Shown: positions 35,201 through 46,587 of the stretch, in pieces
Layout: each line of letters begins with the position of its first letter
How positions within the stretch are numbered: the stretch's first letter is position 1
DNA from: Chlorops oryzae
Taxonomy: Eukaryota; Arthropoda; Insecta; Diptera; Chloropidae
Assembly (NCBI GenBank): GCA_020466095.1
Contig: CM035809.1
Location: 19,074,430-19,138,429 of the forward strand
Reading direction: 5' to 3'
Length of the DNA stretch: 64,000 nucleotides
The notes under the pieces: generated by a model
What the model saw: the letters and a program-made list of their open reading frames with translations, nothing else
The model's database searches: none
What the model was told of the DNA's origin: nothing
Position numbers and translations under genes: made by a program

Positions 35201-37050
35201 AATAATAAATCTCAAATTTGGGTAAAAATTTGTTCGATTCTATCGGGTTTTGAGCGTTCTTTCTCTGTTTATCGGAGTCCTGTGGGCATAATTGAGTTAA
35301 GCTTCATCAGGAATGGAATTATCTCAAGAATCATGAAAGACTCTCATTGCAAACATAGAAATGGAAACATATTATTCCTATCTAAGCAGAAAAGGATATT
35401 CATATGTGCATTGTGACAAAGAATTATCTCACTGATTCCTCATAAAAAATACAAAGATTAAAAGCTATAATTTACCGATTCTTTCAGAACTTAGAATATA
35501 TAAAACTTTGCCTCCCAAAAATTTTACAAAGCTCCCATCAAATTGTATAAAAATATTTATCAAGTTGGAATTTTATCGTTTGTTGCTATTAAGCCATCCA
35601 AATATTTTCACAACGTAGAATCTAAATGCAAACAACCGCTTTATGGTGCTAATCGTGACCCAATGGCATGAAATCTCAGAGCCTTAAGTGTTTATTCTTA
35701 CAAGTTGCCAGCCACAAATACATATAAATTCGAATGTCCGTTGAGGTCAAAAGTAAGTTTTTAAGGCGATTAAAGATCCAAAAACCGTAAAATGAGTTTG
35801 GTTCCCTCAACATTAAATGGCATCATACCCCTTTCGATCTTCCAAGATTCATTTTCACTCAACAAAACCCACAAATCCTTTTTTCTATTAACTTGACGTT
35901 AAACTTTAAACTTTTCCTGTCAGCCTATTTAACCTTAATCGTTGAATCCTTAAATTAATTTCACGCTACATAAATTAATCTTCTTTCGTGGGCTCCGAAA
36001 AATTCTTGAGCTTCCTTCATCTGTTGCGGCAAATTCTTTGTCTTTGGGCTAAGAAAGTTATTCAAACATAGATCCTTTACAGTATGTCCTTTTAATCAGT
36101 AAAAAAAAATTTAAGATTCCTTTTTTCCTGGACTGAAAGTGACAAGAGAAAAGGTTACTTGTACTAATAACCATAGTGAAAAGCGTTAACACTTGACCTT
36201 GCCACCAGTTGGGCTTAAATCCTTTGAAAAGATTTTCAACACAATTAATAAGTTCACACGAAGTAACTTTTTTAAGGACTTTCCATTTTTCCCTGCTCCA
36301 AGTTACTTTTCCATTGCTTTTCTTAAACAGCAGACGTTATTTTTGTCACCCGAATTCTTCTTTATTCTACGAATTAAGGAAAGCTCTGCTCTTTGAACAC
36401 AGCACAATGAAGGATATAACATAAAGGATACGAAACGTAAGCGGATAAAGAAATGAAAAAAAAGCTTGTAGTGAGAGTAACTGTCAGCGAGCTCTCGAGT
36501 TCCTTTATCTGCAATGAGATTTCGGGTGTAAAATTCTCTTAAAAATTATCACAAGCATTTTGTGAATTTCATTAAGGAAGTCATAAATCCTTTTGCTGGC
36601 TATGCATGCATGTTGAAAGCATTCGTAAAATGTTCTTGAAAGTGTCAACGATTACGATGGATGGAAGGTAATTGAGCCACTCCATGATTATAATGAGAAT
36701 AAAATGGGGCTGTCAATTACGTCGAGGTCGGATTTATTCAAACATCAGGAATAAATAAGGATAGAGTCCTTATTATTGTTGTGATGACATACAGCATAAA
36801 GCGCCTATGCTATTTGAAATGATGTGATTAACACTTAATTGGAATAGAAAAATGTCAATATTATTCTGCCGAAATCTATTGTCGCAACGTCCTCGACCAC
36901 AATTGAAGAGGTTAGTCAAGAGGTGCTAAAAGTGTATCTACCCTATAGTATAGTTATTGCATTAATTTCATTAGAAATCTTCTAATGCAGAATCCTCTGA
37001 AGTGTACATTTTCCACAGAAAATGTCATAGAAATCATCAGGGCAACAGAA
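32280..37050. other. Long AT-rich stretch, nothing recognised
   Basis: About 4.8 kb without a supported gene. Segment 33,930-34,250 resembles the reverse complement of 44,080-44,330 in block order (GAAAGCTCATAGG, GGACAC, GTCGTCAATGA) and may be a decayed DNA-transposon relic. Confidence 0.45.
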
Positions 37051-37063
37051 AATATTTAAATTC

Positions 37064-37090
37064 AACACCCAAAAGTATGCATTTAAATAT
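37064..37090 (+). repeat. Solitary end of the 57.8-kb MITE family
   Basis: The word CAACACCCAAAAGTATGCAT, with TT before it, is identical to the left end at 57,812-57,832. A candidate opposite end (CAAATGCCTACCTTTAGGTG) lies far away at about 38,260 and may not be its partner. Confidence 0.4.
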
Positions 37091-37319
37091 TTGGAGTATA
37101 TCCGGCAGTGACAATTCTCTTCATTTCTGTAGGTTTTTCCATTTAATCACAGGTTCAGGATGGAGATTGAAAGTGACCCGGCGGAAAGTTATCTCCTGCA
37201 TGACAAAGTCATCAGTGATGTCATCGATGACGTATAGGTGACAGTATCATGCATGACACCTTGGGGGACATGTCATCGTAGAGGAGTGCTGTTCATGTGC
37301 TTGAATCTTATTGGCTACT

Positions 37320-37375
37320 GAAATTCAAATAATTTACACTCAGAACCCGAAGATCGCAGGTTCGATCCCTGACTG
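37320..37375 (+). repeat. tRNA-like B-box segment
   Basis: ATCGCAGGTTCGATCCCTGA carries a good B box, but no complete tRNA cloverleaf or matching A box is visible. It directly precedes R3 copy c and may be the head of a decayed SINE. Confidence 0.35.
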
Positions 37376-37412
37376 AGATGAACAAAAATTGTAAAAAATA
37401 GATTTTTAAAAA

Positions 37413-38030
37413 GGGTCTTGCCGGTTGAGCAAAGGCATGCGGCACCCTGAAAGAGATTTTGAAGTTTTATTGATTTTTCGATAGGTGGCATTTAAAAACA
37501 CTGTAGGGATGACTTTTTAGTGTTCTATTTCGAAAATTCTTTGAGATATCCTTGACAATCCTTTTTTACTTAGCCTTTTTTTTAAATTTTATATCTCGAA
37601 AACTATTTAAGATAGGAAGTTGAAACAAATGTTGGCCAATTGCCATTATAACACGGAATCTTAACAAAAATTTTCAATTTTTACACTGAGAAAACTTTTT
37701 CACAAAACTAAAAATGAAATTTTAATTTTTTTTTCAGTGTATTCCCAGTTTGAAGCCAGTCTAATTTTTTTTTTAATACCTCTAAGTATTTGCTGTTATT
37801 TAAAAAAAAATTTCATTCTAATTGGATGGAACAACAGTGAGATTTTCAAAAAATTTCTAGTGCATATGGATGCTCTCAGTATTGACATGCTGCGGTTAAC
37901 GTGCAGCTCACCCGACGTATGAGCAATGTTATAATTATTTAATATAACATTATACGCAATCAAAAACCATACATTTTTTACGCTTTTTCGGATGATTTTC
38001 GCGTTTTTTATAAAAAACTGCCTTTTTTAC
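37413..38030 (-). repeat. Interspersed repeat R3, copy c
   Basis: Reverse-complement copy of R3, collinear with copies a and b (CTCACCCGACGTATGAGCAA, GGGTGCCGCA reversed at the left edge). It retains an open frame on the plus strand ending IDMLRLTCSSPDV that is similar to the frame in copy b but broken in copy a. Confidence 0.8.
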
Positions 38031-38079
38031 ACGTTTCTAATCCCACGATAACATGCACCCGGTGATTTACTGTCAAACC

Positions 38080-40290
38080 CCTGTACAAATGTCATTCAAA
38101 ATGTCCTATGAAATCGCATGTGTTCCGCTTCAAAGTCACCCTGACTTCATCGATGATATTACGGGAATTTCCCGCTGGGGCAGCAAAGCAAAATTACTTA
38201 TGTGTTAGTGTGCCCAGCACTGATTTAAAGTGATGTTAATTGGTTGTTAATTATTCAAATGCCTACCTTTAGGTGTCAAATTTCAATATTTTCCTTTGCC
38301 CTATAGAAATCGTATTAGCCTTGTTAATTAATCCTTAAAGAAATCGACCCATTGCTCTTCAAAAGCTTTTTAAACGTTATTTAATTTTTCTAATTAATTT
38401 TCATTGTGAACAAAAAAAGAGATTCTCTTCCTTATTTACTGTCGACGTTCGCGGAATAATTACAAAAGAATTATTTGCAGCCAAACAAATGCGATAAATT
38501 TCGGAAAGCGCTTCAAGGGATTTTTTGTCGCGTTGCCGTTTAAGGTAGGTTAATGCTTTTGTCATGGTCTTAGATGTTTAATATATATATTATAAGAGGT
38601 ATTTTTCGTTTCTCTTTCATTAAATTTTGTATAATTTTCATAAATTTGTTGGCTTTCATCTTGAAATGGGGAAGAACAATGCCGTGCAGAGGATACTTAG
38701 CTTTGAGGCAAAACAAATAAAAAATTTTTAAAGTTAGAAGCATAGTTTTTTGGGGATGAGAATTAGGGAATTCTGGAAAAATAAATCAAGAAAATAAGTA
38801 AGGGCCTTATCAGACATTTCTGACTTAAATAATTACATTCTAAGCCCAACACAAAAAAAAAAAATTAATTAAAATTGAAAAATAAATTTTTGCTATTAAA
38901 AATAAAATTTGAAAAATACATAAAAAATATAAGGCCACTGTCTTCACTTAAGGATATAAAAAAATGACTATATAGATTCTCAAACTTGTTGATTTACAAT
39001 TTTATGGAAATTGAAAGCCATTTTTATGACTTTTATAAAAGACCCTAGCACTAAATACTACCATTATAAAGTCTCATCTTGCCAATTTTGAAACATTCGG
39101 AAACTTTTTTTTTTCATTTTTCCCCAATCTTTATATCGAATTTCTTCAAGATACTCAAACATAGACAACTACCCGGTAGGCCTTACTCTAAGGCACTCAT
39201 TTCGTACCCAGTAGCGACGACTAGAAGCACCACTGCCTGCTCTTCACTATGGGTATTGACACTATCCAAAGTCTTGGTTCAGATTCGGGGCCATCTCTGG
39301 CTTATCATAACCAAAGCCGCAGCTAGGCTTCCAAAAAGGGGGCCTCCCAAGGATCAGGTAGATTCTAACACAATTCTGAGGTCATTATCCCCGCTGTGAC
39401 ATGTTAATATTGAAATATATAAGATTTAAATTCGAGTCATATGGTCAAGCATTTGTATATTTCACCCATAGCAATGCACTAACAGTTAGATCCAAATCCC
39501 ATAATCGTCCGAGGATGCGGCCCTCGTGGGACTGGATAAGGAGCGCAAAAACGGTTAAATCATACCTACTGTCAACGCTGATTACTTCTGTTCATATTTA
39601 TTAGGTCCTTTTGAATGATCTCGGACGCTAAGCACGATTTCTCAAATATAATATAACCCAACAATACAGACGATGTGTGACAGAAATCAAGATGACCTAT
39701 AAGTTCCTCAACACAGCTTAGCACTCACGTGCTCACAAATTTTTCTACATCAATTTATCTTCATCTCACTTGAGAGCACACACACATACTCATGCATAAG
39801 AATGTATCAAAATGCTTTCATTTCTTGTTATACTTTTCATATTTCCTGTTGATTTCACCTGAGGCTGTGGGGCTGAAACGTTTTAGCCTTGAGTATTATT
39901 CATTTACGTATCAAATCAAAAAAGCAATCATCCTTAAAATAATCGCATTAATAAAAATCGAAAACATTCTATCCGATTTCATCTGTCGGATCAGTTTTTA
40001 TGATTTTCTTTGGATTTGAGTTCAGTGAATCAAAGAATTCTTTTCGTTGAGGCTTTCGAGTGGGAGTTTTCCTTTAATTTATTAATGACTTGATTTTAAT
40101 TCATTTTAACTTTTAGCTATTAATTTATGTGTGTGATTTGAGTTTTATTCTTGTACCCACCCTCAAGCCACTCGATTGATTTGGTGAGCTCTTAAGAACA
40201 GAGGTCGGAACACCAAGGGATATTTTTACCTTGTTTCAGCTTTCTTGCGCTCCACTACTGTATAAAATAAAAAACTCGAATAACTCTACC
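38080..40290. other. AT-rich stretch, nothing secure
   Basis: The block 39,170-39,400 is somewhat richer in G+C and holds an open frame, but I recognise no protein or RNA in it. The rest is unremarkable. Confidence 0.45.
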
Positions 40291-40297
40291 TTTCAAA

Positions 40298-40450
40298 GAA
40301 TTTCCAATCAAGGGTCCCCTACAGTTCTGTCATAAATGAAACAGAAATGAAAAACTTCACATAAAAGAAAAAAATTTTCTGAAACGTTTTTTTTTATATA
40401 ATGTTTTTCATTTCTGGCAGAGCTGAAGCCAGCCCCTTAATTGGAAATTC
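40298..40450. mobile_element. Palindromic MITE, copy 2
   Basis: GAATTTCCAATCAAGGG...CAGAAATGAAAAAC on the left is mirrored by GTTTTTCATTTCTGGCAG...CCCTTAATTGGAAATTC on the right. The inner half matches the 22.3-kb copy. A 10-base insertion interrupts the left arm. Confidence 0.7.
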
Positions 40451-41089
40451 TCTGAAAAATTCCCTCTTTCCACGAATGTCATTAGAAGCAGTGAACTCAA
40501 TCAAATCGTTGCTCCAAAGCTTTTCAACTCCGTTTCAACTCAGAAGAAGCTTCTACTCTCTACTCATTAGAGGAAGTGAATTATAGATCCTTAGATAAAA
40601 AACCACTTCTTCTTCGAGGATGTACCATGTATCTAGTTCATCGTCGTTCCTGCTCATAAAATTTGATTCCGAACTTAATTCTCTTGAGACTTTTTCGATG
40701 TAAACAACAAATAACTACAAAACTTTCAAGTTTCCCTCACACTGCTGCTAATAAATTTACTTCTGAACTTTAAAAGAAAGTTTCTATCATGCGGAAATGA
40801 ACTTATTACCGACTATCTTTTACTCGCAAATTGCACATAGCGTGAAGTAAGCCAAAACAAAAAAGCCAAAAAATTTATTGGAAATTTAAGCCTTAAAGTA
40901 TGCAACATAGTTTTTGTGATAATGATAATTTGATAGTTTCATTATCTTTAAAATACCTTCATTAGTTTTCTACATTTTCATACAAAGTTTAGGAATTATG
41001 AAGCTGCTTTTGAGAGACTTCATACATTCTAACGACGGCCTTAATGACGAATCATATAAATTTTTTAATTTCTATACACAAAAGCAAAG

Positions 41090-41345
41090 CTGGAATTATT
41101 TTCTTCTGACTAGTGCCTCAAAATCTACAAAAAATTTTACTCATAGACAAATGTTCACTTAGAACTCAAAGTATCTCAGAAATCTCAGTGGGATTTTTGG
41201 GGGAAATTCGCTTAGCTCAAGCTCTTAACCTTTTCCAAAAAATCTGAAAAAATTCTGAAAAGTTCTTCAAGCCATAAGCTTTAAAAAAAAGCACAGCGAA
41301 GAGCAATTTTTTGTTTTGGCAACCCTTAGGTAAGCATTTGTTTCT
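41090..41345. repeat. Decayed relative of the 56.5-kb TA-type MITE
   Basis: Blocks GACTAGTGCCT, AAAATCTACAAAA, TTCGCTTAGCTCAAGC and CCATAAGCTTT follow the order of the element at 56,480-56,873. The right end reads TTTTTGTTTTGGCAACCCTTA instead of a clean terminal repeat. Confidence 0.45.
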
Positions 41346-41613
41346 TAATAAGCAGGTTCAAGTCAAAGAAAAGAGCAGGAAGTATCTTAAATAAATTGAT
41401 CAACCGTATGTTTTGGACACCCTAGCCTCGCTGATTGGGAATTGAATAAAACCGATACACTCTTCTTATAAAAACCTTCTTCTGAGACTAAAAACAAGAA
41501 AATAAATTTTTCATCTTAAGTTTAAATTTTCAAAGCAACAGAAAATATGTCTTAAAGCAAATTTAAATCGCATGGCATCTGCAAACTCTATTCTCAATGA
41601 AGGCAGCCAAATA

Positions 41614-42901
41614 TTAGGTGTAGTAAAAAGAAATCCATTATTTTTGCATTAAATTGAGGGCTTTATTTAAGATAGTTAGAATGACCCGATTTAGGTCAAA
41701 TATGCGCCGTTTTGTTCGATAACTTGTTGCCATTTTAAAGGTAATTTCATTATGCCTCTCTCATAGAAGCCCTCGTTCCTATTAGCAAAAAATTGAGCCA
41801 GTCGAATTTCAGAAGCCTCTCTTGAAGCGAATGTTTCACCAGCAAAATTGTTCGCCATGGACAGGAACAGATGGTAATCACTTGGTGCCAGGTCCGGACT
41901 ATAAGGTGGATGCAGAAGAACCTCCCAACCAAACTCCCGGAGCTTCTGGCGAGTCACTATCGATGTGTGTGGCCTGGCGTTGTCCTGATGGAACACAATT
42001 CCTCTCCTATTGGCCAAAGCTGGCCGCTTATGGGCGATTGCTTCCTTCAGACGGTCCAATTGTTGACAGTAGAGTTCCGAGTTAAGAGTTTTGCCGTATG
42101 GGAGCAGCTCATAGTAGATAATTCCCTGCCAATCCCACCAAACACACAGCAAAACCTTCCTGGCCGTCAATCCTGGCTTGGCCACCGTTTCCGCCGGTTC
42201 ACCGTGTTTCGACCACGACCGTTTTCGCTTGACGTTGTCGTAAGTGACCCACTTTTCATCACCAGTCACCAACCGCTTCAGAAATGGGTCGATTTTGTTG
42301 CGGTTCAGCAGCGATTCGCAGATGGAAATTCGGTCTATGAGGTTTTTTTGCGTTAACTCGTGTGGCACCCATACATCGAGCTTCTTTGTGTATCCAGCCT
42401 TATTCAAATGGTTCCAAACGGTTTTTTGTGCAATCTTTAGCTCTTTTGCAATCGAAACAGTGCTAACATGACGGTCGGACTCGATAATTTCCATGATTTT
42501 ATCGACATTTTCGACAATTGGCCTTCCAGTGCGTGGTGCATCCTTGACATCGAAGTTACCGGAACGGAATCGACGAAACCAAAATTGCGCATGATTGGCT
42601 GTTACAGTATCAGGTCCATAAACGCTATTCACATTTTCAGCCGCCTGGCTTGCGTTTTCTCCCTTATCGAAGAAAAACTGTAAAATGTAGCGAATTTTCT
42701 CTTTGCTGATGTCCATCTTTGACAAGCTCTCAAACAAAACTGAATCAATCAATCAAAAAAGTGTCAAAAAAGGTTTTTTAGTAGGAACTGTCATCTTTCT
42801 AATGCCCCCTAGCGGAACACGATCGGACTTATACAACGCGAGATGCAGATAAATAACGCCATCTATTGGAAAAATAATGGATTTCTTTTTACTACACCTA
42901 A
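41614..42901 (-). mobile_element. Complete mariner transposon (1,288 bp)
   Basis: It has a perfect 32-bp terminal inverted repeat: 41,614-41,645 reads TTAGGTGTAGTAAAAAGAAA and continues to CCATTATTTTT; 42,870-42,901 is its exact reverse complement. TA flanks both ends (41,612-41,613 and 42,902-42,903). The length, a 185-bp 5' leader and a 77-bp 3' tail fit canonical mariner elements. The single open frame between the ends is uninterrupted. Nothing visible prevents this copy from being active. Confidence 0.97.
41691..42716 (-). CDS. Mariner transposase, intact, 341 residues
   Basis: This enzyme excises and inserts its own element at TA sites in the nucleus. The ATG at 42,716 (MDISKEKIRYILQ) is chosen because the longer open frame would have to start at a TTG. 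The N-terminal region (about residues 1-110) should form the two helix-turn-helix motifs that bind the terminal repeat, with the linker motif RTGRP between them. WVPHEL is at about residues 116-121. The catalytic triad is D153 (TGDEKW), D245 (HQDNARPH) and D280 (SPDLAPSDYHLF). Exactly 34 residues separate the last two, the DD34D signature of mariner. Length is close to the usual 345. No stop or frameshift is seen. The subfamily seems nearest mellifera/cecropia-type mariners by general look, but this was not tested. The plus-strand frames over it are shadows. Confidence 0.97.
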   Translation of the reverse strand: MDISKEKIRYILQFFFDKGENASQAAENVNSVYGPDTVTANHAQFWFRRFRSGNFDVKDAPRTGRPIVENVDKIMEIIESDRHVSTVSIAKELKIAQKTVWNHLNKAGYTKKLDVWVPHELTQKNLIDRISICESLLNRNKIDPFLKRLVTGDEKWVTYDNVKRKRSWSKHGEPAETVAKPGLTARKVLLCVWWDWQGIIYYELLPYGKTLNSELYCQQLDRLKEAIAHKRPALANRRGIVFHQDNARPHTSIVTRQKLREFGWEVLLHPPYSPDLAPSDYHLFLSMANNFAGETFASREASEIRLAQFFANRNEGFYERGIMKLPLKWQQVIEQNGAYLT

Positions 42902-42904
42902 TAT

Positions 42905-45900
42905 TTGGCCCAATGACCAAGCACTAAATAATCGACTTCCGTTCATATTTAATAGAGTTTATCTTGACGGTGACAGTAATTTCTGGAAAATCTGATTTCC
43001 CTACATTTTGTTACATTTTATCGAAGTGCCATCGCATCGGAAGGGGGCAACAACAAAGAGGCCAACAGCGGTCGAGCTGTCAACGAATTTGTTTCTCTCA
43101 GGTCTTGACATCATGAATGTAGATTTTCAAATGTGCGTGTGTGCGTCTGTACTGCGACTTCAATTCAAAGGGGTTCGACAGAGCTTCCAAGCGCTCAGGA
43201 TCAAGTCAAGGAAGCCAATATAAATGATTTTCTTAAAGAAATATTAAGTGTACTCTTGAAGCTCCTTATTTCTATTTCCTTTCTGTTCAGCTTGCATTTT
43301 TGTTCAATCTTATCCTTTTGCTGTCTTATAGCCTCCTAATTTATGTGCTTCTGGATATCGTCTGAATAGTGAATTGTGGTTAGCTGACCTTGATTTTATG
43401 GTCACACCGAGACAAATAAAAATACAATAATTTCTTGTTAGCGTGACAAAATCTCGCCGAGACTTTAAAAGGACTCACATTGTTTTCTAACAAAAAAAAA
43501 GAAGGATGCTTTTGTGACATTAAAGTTCTTTGGCATTCCTAAAATATGTCTTGGAAATAATCTTAGCGAGTTTATATTCACATCATTCTTCGTCTCCCTT
43601 CCCCATTTTTTGGAGCTTTGTCAGTACAATGCCGGCTGTGGTGGCTGAGCGTCGAACTCACTGTATCGATTTGAATTTTCCAGACTATTGGACGCTATTT
43701 GTAGCGCAATAAGAAAACAGCATGGAAAAGAAAATAGGCAAAAAAGGATATACTCACACCAGGAAACCGGTTACATCTCAAACAATGTCAAAGAGAAAAA
43801 TAAATTGTTAGGGATTTCGAAAATGTTATCATTCTTTGAGCAATTATCATTGGATAAGTCTTAATGATGTCTGAACAAAGCTTCAGTGTCGCTTTTATCT
43901 GGGACTTAGTTTGGACTTATCATAAACAAGGAGCAATTGAAATAATTTATTCGGCTTAAGACATTTTTTGAGCAGCTGATTCTGTGCATGTTTCTCAAAA
44001 ACTGATTGAAGCTATCACTATGAAATCACTTAGAAATTTTTCTGGATAGTCAGTATTATCTTGGCCTTCTTAAAATATGCTTTCTTTGTGATTTTTCATT
44101 TTGAAAGCTCATAGGAAAACGTAGGAAAAATGTTCACAATGTTTTTGAAAATTTTTCGAAAAACTTTTCTCGGATATTCCCTAAAAAAATTTTTCTGGGT
44201 CGGTGTGTCTAAGAGCAAGATTTTCGAAGGTAACAAGGAGTAAAATTTTTCAAATTCTTTTTCGTGTATATAAACCACAAAGCTGGTTTTGTTAGACATT
44301 TTGGCGTCATCAATGAGGATTTTTTGCGAGAAATTTTAGACTTCTTAGAAAAGAAGGATTCATTGCTTCTAAAAACTATATATAATAAAAATGGGAAAAA
44401 GTATTGATGAAATTTCAAAATTAGTAAAGTCTTTAGTAATTTGTTATAGTCAAAAATCGCTACAATGAATTTGAAGGGACCACGAAAAAAATGCATTAAA
44501 GGGTCCAAAATTCTTTTAAATGCCTATAGGTACTTCTCTCTCAATCAATGAAATTCAGTTTTCATGCAGGGGCAAACCAAATTAATAGCAAATTAATTTT
44601 AACAAAAAATTAATTAATAACAAAGTAAAATTCTCTAGTCGAATTGACAAAAATCAAATATTACCAAAACTCAATTTTTTTTACTCGCAAATTACAGTAA
44701 CATTGTTGTCTTGTCTTGCCAAAAAAAATTTGTTCCTTCATGAACACTGAATTTCATTGACAGAAACAGAAATTTAGCCATTAAAAAAAATTTTGGCCCA
44801 AAGAACGATTTCGTTATAAGGAGAAAAAAGGGCACTTAAAATAGAGCGAGAAAGTCTCGAAAATATTCGCTGTATAGGAGCTCCTAATAGAGAGTTTCGA
44901 CTGTATATAAAATTACCCTTCTAATAATGTTCTCAAGATATGATCTTTAAAAATACGTTGCATAGTTTAAGGCCTTAATACGTATTATTTATTGCACTAA
45001 AACATACTTGCAGCTATGAAATTCAAAAAGTAAACAATTTTTTGGGACATTTTACTGACCTAGCACTGACCTTGAAGCTTAAACTGAAGGCTTCCGACGC
45101 TAAGAGCATTACTCAGCTTCTTTGAAAGAACAAAACTATAAAAAAAAGGGTGAACTCATTCAATAAAACGAGAGAAATAACGAACAACTCATTAAATATC
45201 ATTATTTGCAACAAGTTGTCATTATTACCCCCAAAACTATGCTTTACCATTTTCACTAAAGCAGTTTTGTGAGACTTGAGGCGTATGAGGCGCAAGCAAT
45301 ATGCCTACACGAAAGCTTTCACCTCAAATAAATCCAATTTAAGCTTAAGGGACATGTACGAACAAGGTTTTTTTTATGTTCTACAACAATATTCAATTAG
45401 ACACAATGATATTGCCATAAAGACAAATTAAATTATCGCTGAATAATTCATAAGGTATTTGAAAATAAAATAAAATTCTCCTTTTCCCCCTCGTTTTATT
45501 AAGTTCACTCAAACTGTTTGTTTTCTATTAGAGTTCAGCTCGGCCTCCATATAGAAGAATGTATCTCTATCAGTTCTGCTTCCTTTGAGCAGTGGAAAGG
45601 ATTTTTTCAATTTTCATTTTACGCTTCAATGGAACATGAACCACATGAACCGTATGAGCCGTGAGAGCAAAAATCTCTTGAAATCTACTAATAACACTAG
45701 TTAACAAAGAAAATGGGCATCGCTGAAAGAAAATTTTAAAACTAATTCGGGGTCATGAAAGTAGCATCGATTTGTTTATCCAAAGAATAATATTTGAGAT
45801 ACAGTGCCACTATCGTTAGCGTTTACCTAAAGGATTAAAATTTATGCCCACTTAAGTGAGATTTCTTCTCAAAAGGGCTGTCAATAAGTACAGAGTACAC

Positions 45901-46330
45901 TCTATAGATATTTCATTTACTGTTTGACATCTCAAGAACTATTTGCATTCATAAGAAAGAAGATATGGAAGAGTAGCTTAAGTCGAAATAAGTGAGAAAT
46001 GAGTTAATGACTTTGGAAGTATAAGGAAGCCAGGGCGCTAAGGTGTGATCAATCCATTTTCAAGTGTCATGATTTTGTAAGATAATTAAGTTATTTGCAT
46101 TTGATTTTGAGCTTTTATATGTATTTTGAAAGACTTTAACTTCAGACAAAATCTTATGTGCACTTAAGTTTGATCATAATTTCTGAATTTTCAATTTAAG
46201 TGTGTGAAAATTGAAATTTTACATATATTATAGATAAAGCACTTAAGTAGTAAGGTTTGAATATCTCAAAACAAGAATATTGACTTATGCTACTCTTCCA
46301 TATTGCCAAAGATATATATGTGAGTAATTG
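42905..46330. other. AT-rich stretch, nothing secure
   Basis: The block 44,080-44,330 resembles 33,930-34,250 in reverse and may be a transposon relic. No supported gene; open frames at 43.0-43.7 kb have no recognisable domain. Confidence 0.45.
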
Positions 46331-46361
46331 AAAAGTAAAAGTTCATATTGATGTACAATGT

Positions 46362-46553
46362 ACATTCGATTCCCGGCACAGGAGAAACGGAGTGTAATTT
46401 TCCAAGCCTAGCAGTGGTTTTCAAAAAATCGCATGTTAGGGGCACACTACATAAAAAGACAAATACACTCACACAAACACAAGAAAACCTCCTTGGTGTC
46501 ACAATGGGCCTAAGTGGAAGCCACTTCAAGCTACCTACCTTCCTACAAAAATT
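46362..46553 (+). mobile_element. 5'-truncated SINE (3.5-kb type)
   Basis: It starts inside the B box (TTCGATTCCCGGCACAGG) and is collinear with the minus-strand SINE at 3.5 kb: GAAACGGAGTGTAA, CAAGCCTAGCA, TCGCATGTTAG, GGCACACTACATAAAAAGAC, CCTCCTTGGT. It ends GGCCTAAGTGGAAGCCACTTCAAGCTACCTACC split over the tail. No clear target duplication. Confidence 0.82.
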
Positions 46554-46587
46554 CATCTGAAATTGCTACACGAAAAGTTTGATATTG

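Noticed and set aside
39079..39604. Possible gene in a slightly GC-richer block
   Set aside because: Two open frames without recognisable domains or splice signals; composition alone is not enough.
41822..42683. Plus-strand open frames of up to 161 codons
   Set aside because: Shadows of the minus-strand mariner transposase, which has motifs and an ATG.
42717..42752. Twelve extra N-terminal residues of the transposase
   Set aside because: The longer frame begins at a TTG; the first ATG is at 42,716 and gives the usual mariner length.
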